Assembly: GCA_942491555.1 (NCBI GenBank)
Contig: CALOBN010000003.1
Coordinates: forward strand, 434,001-498,000
Direction of reading: 5' to 3'
DNA: 64,000 bases
Source of the DNA: Marinihelvus sp942491555
GTDB taxonomy: Bacteria > Pseudomonadota > Gammaproteobacteria > Xanthomonadales > SZUA-36
The notes beneath the pieces were generated by a model, which saw only the letters and a program-made list of their open reading frames with translations, did no database searches and was not told the origin of the DNA. The position numbers were made by a program, and so were the translations under genes. Below, in pieces: positions 53,726-61,569 of the stretch (the stretch's first letter is position 1; the number at the start of each line of letters is the position of its first letter).

Positions 53726-55126
53726 TCAGGGTGATGGTAGGACATTACCGGAAGATTGCACCGCCTGGATCAGCAACCGGCCCAATTCTTCATTTTGCAG
53801 CACACCCTGGAAGGCTTCGCTGCCGGGGCCTGACACGTAGAGCGGCACATCCACGCCCGTGTGACCGTGCGTGGTCCAGCCGGTCAGGGTACGCTCGGTC
53901 ATAATTTCAGTCAGTGCGTCATAGGCCTCATCTTCATCCCGTTCCACCGCGCCAAGTGCCTCGCGCTCCAATGACGTCAGTTCAAATGGAACAGCGGCTT
54001 GCAACAGCGCCGCGAGACTGGCCTCCTCGTCCATCATGAACTGCTCGGTAATACCTTCAGGTGTCAGGGTCATACCCCGCATCGGAACGGGATTCCACGC
54101 GTAAATACCATCCCGGCCAAGACTCAAACCGCCAGTTTCATGATCCGCAGTAATCACCACCAGGGTATCACCCTGCTCCCATGCATAGGCCAGGGCGACA
54201 TCGACCGCTTCGAGAAATCCCTGCATTTCACTGATGACGCCGGAGATGTCCCTGCCATGCCCTGCCCAATCAATCTGGCTGCCTTCGACCATCAGGAAAA
54301 ATCCCGCGTCATTGGCGGACAGCAATTCGATGGCTTTGCCGGTCATTTCCGCCAGGGACGGACTGTCGTCTGGCCGGTCCCAGTGGCGTGGCATACCCAC
54401 TGGCGCAAAGAGCCCGAGCAAAGGCAAGGCATCGGCTGCCAGCAGAGCTTCTCGGTCTTGCACATGGTCATAGCCTGCCGCTACCAGCTGTGCGGTCACA
54501 TCCCGATCCTCCCGCTGGAAGTCATCGACGCCGCCCCCGAGGATCACCTGCACCATTGGCAAGCCGTTGACCTGGTTGTCGTAATACTGGTTAGCAATAT
54601 TCGGATAATCGCGACGGGACATCACATGTGCAACAAAAGCGGCCGGGGAGGCGTGGGTCACCTGGGAGGTTGAAACCACACCGGTGCCCTTACCCTGGCG
54701 GGCCGCAAGCTCCAGAACGCTGGTTAATGGCTCGCCATTGACGTCGACACCAAGCCGCCCGTTAATCGTGTCGACACCGGTGGCGTAGGCGGTTGCAGAG
54801 GCAGCCGAATCGGTGACGCCGTAAGGGTTGCGCACACAGTCGGTCTCATCTTCTCCCTCGCAGGACATCGCGATCGAGTCTGTGGCAATCGACCCCTTGA
54901 GCAGCGGGTCAATGCTCAGCGGGTCGATCACTGGTGTAAGCGGGTCGTTCGCGAAAGCCCTGTAAGCCTTGATATAGGCGGGGCCCATGCCGTCTCCGAG
55001 CAGGAATATCACATTTCTTGGCCCCTGGCGGTCTTCGCTGCCGTCGGCGAGGCCAGGCATTGACGCACAGCCAAACAGAAGGACCGCGTAAATTGCTGAA
55101 AGATGGGCTCGCAACAGCTTGGACAT
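53726..55126 (-). CDS. alkaline phosphatase (PhoA superfamily)
   Basis: ATG 55126, behind GGAG, gives 466 residues. The N-terminus MSKLLRAHLSAIYAVLLFGC has a lipobox-like end (LLFGC), so the enzyme is exported and probably lipid-anchored. The alkaline phosphatase core is clear: FLLGDGMGPAYI (metal Asp), VTDSAASATAYATG (nucleophile Ser), SQIDWAGHGRD (metal ligands), ITADHETGGLSLGRDG and TTHGHTGVDVPLYVSGPG. It hydrolyses phosphomonoesters in the periplasm, typically for phosphate supply. No pho box was identified. Confidence 0.93.
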   Translation of the reverse strand: MSKLLRAHLSAIYAVLLFGCASMPGLADGSEDRQGPRNVIFLLGDGMGPAYIKAYRAFANDPLTPVIDPLSIDPLLKGSIATDSIAMSCEGEDETDCVRNPYGVTDSAASATAYATGVDTINGRLGVDVNGEPLTSVLELAARQGKGTGVVSTSQVTHASPAAFVAHVMSRRDYPNIANQYYDNQVNGLPMVQVILGGGVDDFQREDRDVTAQLVAAGYDHVQDREALLAADALPLLGLFAPVGMPRHWDRPDDSPSLAEMTGKAIELLSANDAGFFLMVEGSQIDWAGHGRDISGVISEMQGFLEAVDVALAYAWEQGDTLVVITADHETGGLSLGRDGIYAWNPVPMRGMTLTPEGITEQFMMDEEASLAALLQAAVPFELTSLEREALGAVERDEDEAYDALTEIMTERTLTGWTTHGHTGVDVPLYVSGPGSEAFQGVLQNEELGRLLIQAVQSSGNVLPSP

Positions 55127-55246
55127 GAACCGGACTCCATTAACGGGAGACAAATTATAAGCGAGTAAGGCTGGTTTATGGGCTATTCAGTAACTTCAAT
55201 CCAGGGTTCCAGTGGGTAATTCGAGTGTTTGGAGTACGCTGCCGGC

Positions 55247-56167
55247 TTACAGAAATGAGTCGCCCTGCACCTCTTCCAGCAGCCATTCACGAAACACCTT
55301 GACCCGCTCATCAGCCTCGAGCTCTTCGCGGCAGGCCAAAAACCAGCGACCTCGCAACTCGATACGATGGCCCGGGAATAATTCGATCAGCGAACCTGCT
55401 TGCAGCTCACGATTTACAAACGGCTGCATCCCCAGGGCAACGCCCAGACCCTGGGTTGCCGTATGGAATGCCAGGTCATAACTATCCATCTGCAAGCCGC
55501 CATCAGGGTTAAGGCTGCTCCCGCCGTATTGCTCAATCCACTGAAACCAGTCACCGCGCGACGGGTAAACCTGAATCAAGGTGTGATGCTCAAGGTCGGC
55601 CGGCTCTGACAGTGGGCGACGCCCCCGTTGCAACGCGGGACTGGCAACCGGGAACAACTCGGAAGCGAAGAGATAGTCATAATGCACGCCATCCTGGTCC
55701 GGCTCCCCCACCATGACGCAGAGTTCGACATCCTCATGTTCAAAATTGACATCCGACTGCGAGGTATGTAGCCGGATAATCACTCCAGGGTGAGCCCGGT
55801 GAAATGCCGGCAGCCGGGGAATAAGCCAGCGTACCGCGAACGTCGAATAGACCTGCAGTGTCAGCGGCCCCTGCGCGCGCGGTTCACGCAACAGGTCGGT
55901 CGCCTCATGCATCCGGTCAAAGGCCTCGCGCAGCGACGGATAATAAACGCGGGCACTTTGGGTCAGGCGCACGCCGCGGGAGACCCGGTGAAACAGGGTG
56001 ATCGATAGATACTCCTCAAGACGCCGGATCTGGTGACTGATCGCGGAGTGGGACACGCACAGTTCCTCGGCCGCTAACTTGAAGCTTTTGTTCCTGGCCG
56101 CAGCTTCAAAAGCCCGCAAGGCGTTTAATGGCGGCAGGCTCCGCCGCGTCGCGCCAATCTGTCCCAT
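55247..56167 (-). CDS. LysR-family transcriptional regulator (GcvA-like)
   Basis: This 306-residue protein has an N-terminal winged helix-turn-helix (PLNALRAFEAAARNKSFKLAAEELCVSHSAISHQIRRLEE, about 13-52) followed by LFHRVSRGVRLTQSA and a substrate-binding domain. The N-terminal half resembles GcvA/AmpR types. It is transcribed divergently from the SDR-MDR-BCCT run with a 101-bp gap, so it probably regulates that set. An effector cannot be named. Confidence 0.92.
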   Translation of the reverse strand: MGQIGATRRSLPPLNALRAFEAAARNKSFKLAAEELCVSHSAISHQIRRLEEYLSITLFHRVSRGVRLTQSARVYYPSLREAFDRMHEATDLLREPRAQGPLTLQVYSTFAVRWLIPRLPAFHRAHPGVIIRLHTSQSDVNFEHEDVELCVMVGEPDQDGVHYDYLFASELFPVASPALQRGRRPLSEPADLEHHTLIQVYPSRGDWFQWIEQYGGSSLNPDGGLQMDSYDLAFHTATQGLGVALGMQPFVNRELQAGSLIELFPGHRIELRGRWFLACREELEADERVKVFREWLLEEVQGDSFL

Positions 56168-56268
56168 GAGTAATTCTCATGTAAAAGTGGTAGCACAGAG
56201 TTTCCGCGCTGCACTACGATCTGTCAATGAGCCGGCCGGGAATCCGGCAGGCCTCTTCTGGAAACCCC

Positions 56269-57063
56269 ATGAACAAACAAGATCGTTCGACGCCAGGCAG
56301 GGTTCTGATCACCGCAGGAGCAGCGGGTATCGGCCAAGTCCTGGCGCAGAGCTTTAGTGACAACGGCTATCGCGTACATATCTGCGATGTAGATCGCGAC
56401 GCCCTGGCGGCAAGCCTTGAGGCAAATCCGCGACTCAGCGGCAGCGTCACTGACGTCGGTGATCCCGCACAGGTCGACGAACTGTTTGCTGCTGCTCGGG
56501 AATCACTGGGCGGCCTGGATGTTCTGATCAATAACGCCGGCATTGCCGGTCCCACGGCACCGGTCGAAGCTATTTCCAATGACGAGTGGCGTCAAACGCT
56601 CGCCGTCGATCTTGATGGCCCATTTTTTTGCTGTCGGGCAGCGGTACCTCTGCTGCGCGAGAGCAAGGCAGGCAGCATTATCAATATTTCGTCCAACGCC
56701 GGATTGTTTGGATTCCCTTATCGCCTTCCCTATGCGGTGAGCAAATGGGCCATGATTGGCATGACCAAGACCCTGGCCATGGAACTGGGACCGGCAGGAA
56801 TCCGTGTTAATGCGCTGTGCCCCGGCAGTGTTTCCGGACAACGTATTGATCGCGTGATGCAGCGCGATGCCAAGCAACAGGGCGTCAGCGTGGATGAAAT
56901 CCGGCGACTGTATACACGCCAGACTTCACTGCGCTGTTTTATCGAACCTGAGGATGTTGCCGCCATGGCACTATTCCTGGCCTCGAAGGCAGGCAGCCGT
57001 ATTTCCGGACAGGCGATTGGTGTCGATGGACATACCGAAGGCCTGTCCAATTTTCAGGAGTAA
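56269..57063 (+). CDS. short-chain dehydrogenase/reductase
   Basis: This 264-residue SDR starts at ATG 56269; the earlier frame to 56227 lacks an SD. It has the NAD(P) loop LITAGAAGIGQVLAQ (TAGxxGIG, Ala in place of the common first Gly), DVDRD after beta-2 (Asp favours NAD), LINNAGIAGP, INISSNAG and the catalytic YAVSKWA with an upstream Ser. It ends in FLASKAGSRISGQAIGVDGH, the classical SDR form. It is 9 bp before the MDR gene and divergent from lysR. It oxidises or reduces a small alcohol/ketone; the substrate is unknown. Confidence 0.93.
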   Translation: MNKQDRSTPGRVLITAGAAGIGQVLAQSFSDNGYRVHICDVDRDALAASLEANPRLSGSVTDVGDPAQVDELFAAARESLGGLDVLINNAGIAGPTAPVEAISNDEWRQTLAVDLDGPFFCCRAAVPLLRESKAGSIINISSNAGLFGFPYRLPYAVSKWAMIGMTKTLAMELGPAGIRVNALCPGSVSGQRIDRVMQRDAKQQGVSVDEIRRLYTRQTSLRCFIEPEDVAAMALFLASKAGSRISGQAIGVDGHTEGLSNFQE

Positions 57064-57072
57064 AAATCAGCA

Positions 57073-58056
57073 ATGAAAGCAGCATGGTTTGAAACCTTTG
57101 GCCCCGCACAGGATGTGATCCAGATTGGTACGCAACCCACGCCGGAGCCGCTGCCCGGTGAGGTTCTGGTGCGCCTGCATACCAGCGGCGTGAACCCGTC
57201 GGACACAAAGAAGCGCGCCGGCGCCTTCGCGAATCTGCTGGACGGCGGCCTGATAATTCCGCACAGCGATGGTGCCGGAATTATTATCGCCGTAGGCGAA
57301 AACGTTGATCCGGGCCGGGTCGGCGACCGGGTGTTTGTTTACCAGGCGCAGTTCGGGCGTCGCCTGGGGACAGCAGCGGAATATGTAGCTGTGGATTCAG
57401 CACGTGCACCGGCCCTGCCCGCCGAGGCGTCTTTTGAGGAAGGGGCATGCATTGGCATTCCCATCATGACCGCACACCGTTGTGTCTTTGCCGATGGCGA
57501 TGTGTCAGGCCAAACCATTCTGGTGACCGGCGGTGCCGGTCGCGTGGGTTACTACGCGATTCAGTGGGCGCTGCAGGCCGGGGCCAGGGTGATTGCCACG
57601 GCCAGCAACCCGGCTGATCAGGCTTTGTGCCGCGGGCTGGGCGCCACCGCCGTGGTCAATCACCGCGAGGCCGGCTGGGGAGAAGCCGTGGCGGGTGTCG
57701 CTGGCGGCAAGGTGGATCGTGTGATTGATGTGGAGTTTGGCGCCAACCTGCCGGAAGTACTGAACTGCATCCGCACTGGCGGCACCATCGCAACGTACTC
57801 CTCCACGGTGGTTCCGGAACCCACGCTGCCCTTCAGGGATATGATGTTCATGGACCTGACCATTCGCATGGTCATCGTGTATTCCATGCCGGAAAGCGCC
57901 AAACAGCAGGCCATTGAAGATACCTGCAATGCCTTGCGGGCGGGCTTATTCAAACATCGAATCGCTCATACGGTTAGCCTTGCGGAGACGGCGCGGGCAC
58001 ATGAACTTATCGAAGCGGGAGGCTTTGGCGGTTGCGTCATTGTTAAGATACCCTAG
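57073..58056 (+). CDS. zinc-free MDR, NADPH:quinone reductase-like
   Basis: This is a 327-residue medium-chain dehydrogenase/reductase. The GroES-like part reads MKAAWFETFGPAQDVIQIG, VRLHTSGVNPSDTK and IPHSDGAGIIIAVGENVD. A Rossmann part has ILVTGGAGRVGYYAIQWA. The structural and catalytic zinc cysteines of alcohol dehydrogenases are absent, which fits the quinone oxidoreductase / enoyl reductase branch. The gene is 9 bp after the SDR and 45 bp before the BCCT gene. It probably reduces an activated double bond or quinone in the same pathway. Confidence 0.9.
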   Translation: MKAAWFETFGPAQDVIQIGTQPTPEPLPGEVLVRLHTSGVNPSDTKKRAGAFANLLDGGLIIPHSDGAGIIIAVGENVDPGRVGDRVFVYQAQFGRRLGTAAEYVAVDSARAPALPAEASFEEGACIGIPIMTAHRCVFADGDVSGQTILVTGGAGRVGYYAIQWALQAGARVIATASNPADQALCRGLGATAVVNHREAGWGEAVAGVAGGKVDRVIDVEFGANLPEVLNCIRTGGTIATYSSTVVPEPTLPFRDMMFMDLTIRMVIVYSMPESAKQQAIEDTCNALRAGLFKHRIAHTVSLAETARAHELIEAGGFGGCVIVKIP

Positions 58057-58101
58057 GTTGCCACGCTAAACCGCCATTCCGGGCGCAGGGATAATTGCTC
58101 C

Positions 58102-59628
58102 ATGAACTCAGCTTCCGGGCGCCACGGCGCCGTAGACTGGTGGACCTTCAGCGGCACCGCACTTACGATCCTCGCGTTTTGCGTGCCCCTGCTACTGGTT
58201 CCGGAAGCCTCCGCAGCGATTATCGAAAGAACCTACGACGCCCTGACAGAAACCTTCGGTGTGGTCTATATCTGGTACGGCATCGGCGCCCTGGGTTTTC
58301 TCCTGTATCTGGCCAGCAGTCGATTTGCCCACGTACGCCTGGGGCCGGCGGACAGCCAGCCTGAATTCTCTACGCCCAGCTGGGTTGCCATGCTGTTTTG
58401 TGCCGGTATTGGCGCGGGACTGCTGTATTGGGCGGTTATTGAATGGGGCTACTATATTGACGCGCCGCCTTTTGGTGTCGAGCCACGCTCTACCGCTGCG
58501 GTTGAATGGGCCTCGAGCTACGGTCTGTTCCACTGGGGCATCATGGCCTGGGCGTTCTACTGTTTGCCCGCACTGGCTATCGCCTACCCTTTTTATGTAC
58601 GCAAGGTGCCCTATCTGCGCCTGAGTACCGGCTGCCTTCCCTTTCTGCCCGGTGGCGTCAATTCACGGCGCGGCCGGATGATCGATTTTCTTTATATGCT
58701 GAACCTGATCGGCGGAACCGGCACCTCGCTGGGCTTGTCCACGCCCATGATCGCAGCCAGTTTTGCCGAGCTGAGCGGATTCAGCCATGACTTCATGCTC
58801 GAGGTTTACGTGGTTATCCTGGCGGTGGCGGTGTTCGGAACCAGCGCCTGGCTGGGCCTCGAAAAGGGCTTTCGCAAGATGGCTGATTTCAATATGTGGC
58901 TGGCCCTGGCCCTGCTGTTCTTTGTGCTGGCGGTTGGACCCACCCTGTTCATTCTTAAGACCGGCACCAACAGCATTGGCCTGGTCCTGCAGAACTTTAT
59001 TCACATGAGCACCTGGACCGACCCCTTTACCGACTCCCGCTTCGTTGAGGACTGGACGATTTTTTACTGGGCCTGGTGGGTGGCTTATGCACCCTTCGTG
59101 GGCATCTTCGTCACCCGCATCTCCTATGGTCGCACCATACGCCAGGTGATCGTGAATATGCTGTTGTTTGGGAGTCTGGGCGCAGGCATCTTTTTTATTG
59201 TATTCGGGAACTATGCCCTGCACCTGGAGCTCGAAGGCCTGCTTGCGGTCACCAGCATCATGGCGGAAGACAGCCCCGCCGCTGCCATCACCCAGGTGTT
59301 CTCGAATCTGCCAATGGGCCAATTGGCGCTCGCGGCATTCCTGGTCGTCGCCCTGGTGTTTCTGGCCACCACCTATGACTCTGCCTCGTTCACCCTTGCA
59401 TCTGTGTCCACACGAGAGCTTTCTGCGGGTGAAAATCCTGCTCGCTGGCTGCGCGTGTTCTGGGCCGTGAGCCTCGGCATATTGCCGGTTTGCCTGATGT
59501 TCATTGAAGGCGGCCTGAAGACCATTCTGTCCACCACCATCATCGTCTCGCTGCCCCTGCTCCTGTTGGGCATTGTTCTGGCAGTGTCACTGCTGCGCCT
59601 GCTGCGCGAAGACCATCCCCTGCCTTAA
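58102..59628 (+). CDS. BCCT-family betaine/carnitine/choline transporter
   Basis: This 508-residue protein has twelve or so helices. BCCT signatures are GAGLLYWAVIEWGYY, the substrate-site stretch SSYGLFHWGIMAWAFYCLPA and DWTIFYWAWWVAYAPFVGIF followed by TRISYGRTIRQVI. These carry aromatic residues that form the quaternary-ammonium box. The middle GTGTSLGLSTPM resembles the Na+-site motif GMGVG..TP variants. Uptake of a betaine-type compound as nutrient or osmolyte is likely. It follows the SDR and MDR genes in the same direction, so catabolism of the imported compound is plausible. Confidence 0.93.
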   Translation: MNSASGRHGAVDWWTFSGTALTILAFCVPLLLVPEASAAIIERTYDALTETFGVVYIWYGIGALGFLLYLASSRFAHVRLGPADSQPEFSTPSWVAMLFCAGIGAGLLYWAVIEWGYYIDAPPFGVEPRSTAAVEWASSYGLFHWGIMAWAFYCLPALAIAYPFYVRKVPYLRLSTGCLPFLPGGVNSRRGRMIDFLYMLNLIGGTGTSLGLSTPMIAASFAELSGFSHDFMLEVYVVILAVAVFGTSAWLGLEKGFRKMADFNMWLALALLFFVLAVGPTLFILKTGTNSIGLVLQNFIHMSTWTDPFTDSRFVEDWTIFYWAWWVAYAPFVGIFVTRISYGRTIRQVIVNMLLFGSLGAGIFFIVFGNYALHLELEGLLAVTSIMAEDSPAAAITQVFSNLPMGQLALAAFLVVALVFLATTYDSASFTLASVSTRELSAGENPARWLRVFWAVSLGILPVCLMFIEGGLKTILSTTIIVSLPLLLLGIVLAVSLLRLLREDHPLP

Positions 59629-59695
59629 CAACTGCAAGGGACCAGGAGAAGTGGTCAGGAGATGGGGCCGCCGTTGGCGCGTCGAATCAGGCCAC

Positions 59696-60118
59696 TCAGC
59701 GCAGGTTCAGTTGCTTGGTCTTCTTTTCGCCCATGAGTTTGGCGATATCCTTGTTGGCACTCTCAAAGCGGCCGCGTAAATTGTCGTAATCCCGGTATGA
59801 ATCAACCGTGGTTGCCACGTAAACCAGTTCCTGTTCATCCATCTGAAAACTCATGCGAACCATTAGCGGCTTGTTCGCATTGATCAGGTCAGTGGCCTGC
59901 TGCTTGTTCATGTTTATCATGTTCACGGTGGTCTTGTCGGCCTTCACCGCCTCAACCTTGCTGGCGATCTGCTTTACATCAGTTACCTGATAGATAGAAC
60001 CTTTATAAACGATGGTCTTGGTAGTGTCATAAACTTTGGTACCGCCACACGCAGACACAATGATAACGATCATCAGGAGCAAGGCTGCACGGGTTACACG
60101 GGTTAAATTCTGGGTCAT
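59696..60118 (-). CDS. lipoprotein of unknown function
   Basis: ATG 60118 gives 140 residues; the earlier frame to 60151 adds a polar leader and is rejected. The signal ALLLMIVIIVSAC is a clear lipobox, so the mature chain starts at CGGTKVYDTT. The rest (KGSIYQVTDVKQIASKVEAV, MDEQELVYVATTVDSYRDYD) contains alternating strands and ends in a basic helix (LMGEKKTKQLNLR). No family is recognised. It is convergent with the BCCT gene. Confidence 0.7.
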   Translation of the reverse strand: MTQNLTRVTRAALLLMIVIIVSACGGTKVYDTTKTIVYKGSIYQVTDVKQIASKVEAVKADKTTVNMINMNKQQATDLINANKPLMVRMSFQMDEQELVYVATTVDSYRDYDNLRGRFESANKDIAKLMGEKKTKQLNLR

Positions 60119-60221
60119 GGTTTTGCTTCGCACATGAGGAGTAGGTTGCAAAGTGTAAGGTTAAAAATGAGAAATGACCATCCAATCGACTCAAAATAGT
60201 GATTAAAAATAGCAGGGACAT

Positions 60222-60254
60222 AAAAAAAACGCCCGCTTGAAGCGGGCGTTTTTC
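60222..60254 (-). terminator. Rho-independent terminator after the DUF2188 gene
   Basis: AACGCCCGCTT and AAGCGGGCGTT form an 11-bp stem around 60228-60250. The A8 run at 60222-60229 gives a T run on the minus strand. It closes the phasin/DUF2188 transcript. A short T run on the other side may let it work on the plus strand too. Confidence 0.9.
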
Positions 60255-60271
60255 TGGTTTGCCAGTTAGTT

Positions 60272-60508
60272 TCAGGCATCGTCACCATAGTTATAGCTGG
60301 TTTGGATCGTACCATCAGCGCGATGGACAACCAGCCGGCTTGGCTCATTGGACTGGGCCAGTTTTCGCGCCGCGTCCAGGGCTGCCGTCTTGGTGTCCTG
60401 CACGCTGCTGTCTTTGTCTTGCCCTTCCTGACGGATAGACCACTTATCGTCTTTTGGCAGGAGATGGTAAACCGTCGTTTCTTTTGCAGCCTGCGTTGAA
60501 GCTTTCAC
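60272..60508 (-). CDS. DUF2188-like domain, coupled to or split from the phasin
   Basis: The frame has 78 residues from GTG 60508. The core TVYHLLPKDDKWSIRQEGQ and SRLVVHRADGTIQ fits DUF2188, a small alpha/beta domain of unknown function, with TKTAALDAARKLAQ between. The GTG overlaps the phasin stop as GTGA. Reading upstream in this same frame, the codons encode about ten uninterrupted KKAAP repeats (60523-60673) with no stop, so the domain was probably the C-terminus of the phasin before a frameshift. Either it is still made by coupling or it is now a fragment. Confidence 0.75.
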   Translation of the reverse strand: MKASTQAAKETTVYHLLPKDDKWSIRQEGQDKDSSVQDTKTAALDAARKLAQSNEPSRLVVHRADGTIQTSYNYGDDA

Positions 60509-61236
60509 AGCAGCGGGTGGCGCTGCCTTTTTAGGTGCTGCCTTTTTTGGAGCCGCCTTTTTCGGGGCTGCCTTCTTGGGAGCCGCTTTCTTGGGGGCTG
60601 TCTTCTTAGGCGCCGCTTTCTTGGGCGCTGCCTTCTTGGGCGCTGCCTTCTTGGGCGCCGCTTTCTTGGGGGCTTGGGGGCTGCCTTCTTGGGGGCTGCC
60701 TTCTTGGGCGCCGCTTTCTTGGGAGCCGCTTTCTTGGGGGCCGCCGCTTTTGCTGTTGATCGAGGCTGCTTCGCCAGTGCCGTGACCTGACCACTCAGCT
60801 TCTCAACCTGGGCAGACAGACGGTTCAGCTCATCGCCAGTGGGCACGCCCAGGCTGGCCATAACACGCGCGACACGATCTTCAAAGACTGTCTCGAGCTT
60901 ATCCCAGCGGTCTTCGGCCTGTTTGCGGGCCTCGTTGAGTGTTTGCTCAACGCCTTCACCCATGCCGCTGACTTTGCTGCGCACTGCTGAGGTGCCCTGG
61001 TCAACCACTTTACGTCCCTCGGCTTCCAGTCTGGCACCTTCAGCGACCAGCTTTTCAAACATGGCCGAACCCTGGCCGACGACCTTGCCGCCTTCCTGTT
61101 GAGCCATCGCGAAGGCACCAAGGCCTGCGCGCCAGATGTTCTGGGCAGAATCAAATACGGGGTCAGCCAACTGGCTGATACCTTTCTTGCTCGAGGTTTT
61201 ACTCGTTTTCTTCTTCTTCAGTATTTTCTTCGCCAT
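60505..61236 (-). CDS. PhaF/PhaI-type phasin with frameshifted basic tail
   Basis: ATG 61236 (GGAG 8 nt upstream) gives 243 residues. Residues 1-18 are Lys-rich. Residues about 19-145 are a phasin domain (VFDSAQNIWRAGLGAFAMAQ, FEKLVAEGARLEAEGRK, RWDKLETVFEDRVARVMASL) with a leucine-type oligomerisation stretch (ELNRLSAQVEKLSGQVTAL). An Ala/Lys/Pro histone H1-like tail (AAPKK repeats) follows. Phasins coat polyhydroxyalkanoate granules, and PhaF-type tails bind DNA. After four repeats the reading changes to PPRKRRPRRQ-type sequence because seven bases of the 15-nt repeat are missing at 60665-60680. The resulting tail is still very basic and ends at 60505. No phaC is in the window. Confidence 0.85.
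   Translation of the reverse strand: MAKKILKKKKTSKTSSKKGISQLADPVFDSAQNIWRAGLGAFAMAQQEGGKVVGQGSAMFEKLVAEGARLEAEGRKVVDQGTSAVRSKVSGMGEGVEQTLNEARKQAEDRWDKLETVFEDRVARVMASLGVPTGDELNRLSAQVEKLSGQVTALAKQPRSTAKAAAPKKAAPKKAAPKKAAPKKAAPKPPRKRRPRRQRPRRQRPRKRRLRRQPPRKRLPRRQPRKRRLQKRQHLKRQRHPLL
60523..60741 (-). repeat. 15-nt tandem repeat coding for KKAAP, with a 7-nt defect
   Basis: About fourteen copies of a 15-nt unit (plus-strand form CTGCCTTCTTGGGGG and variants GCC, GGC) encode Lys-Lys-Ala-Ala-Pro. Spacing of the CTTGGGGG core is 15 nt throughout except between 60665 and 60673, where two cores lie 8 nt apart. Upstream units are in the phasin frame; downstream units are in the DUF2188 frame. Confidence 0.9.
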
Positions 61237-61254
61237 GACAAATTCTCCGTTCAA

Positions 61255-61569
61255 TGTGATTTTGATAGCGACAGTCTAGGCGTTGAACTTAGAGTCTTCA
61301 CACTAATCAGCCGGGATATTGACGTTACCCGACAGATAACTCCCATTGGCCAAGTAGGTTTTTAAAGCAAGCGTATGCCGGGCCGATCAAGCTTTTTGAG
61401 CTCTTCCGTTTGAGCCAGGGGCGTTGACACTGCGGCATTGGCCCTTGAGTCGCTTGACTCGCGCTAAACTCGCACTCGGGACTGTCAAGGAAGCAAACTT
61501 AGTTCGGGGTTTTTGCCTGGCAGACCAAATTAGTCAGAATTTCAAATCGCGCCAGGAGTCCGCTGCGGC
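61255..61569. other. 315-bp intergenic region upstream of the phasin and the large membrane protein
   Basis: No gene is seen. It must hold divergent promoters for the phasin (minus) and the membrane protein (plus). A TTGACA occurs at 61424-61429 but has no matching -10 at 16-18 bp. An AGGAG at about 61554 could serve the GTG at 61570. Confidence 0.4.

Noticed and set aside
60523..60741. CRISPR-like periodic repeat
   Set aside because: The 15-nt units have no spacers and encode a periodic peptide in frame; no cas genes are present.
60576..60785. Repetitive GAAFLGAVF-type frame on the plus strand, which looks like a glycine-zipper membrane protein
   Set aside because: It is the reverse complement of the KKAAP-coding repeat of the phasin.
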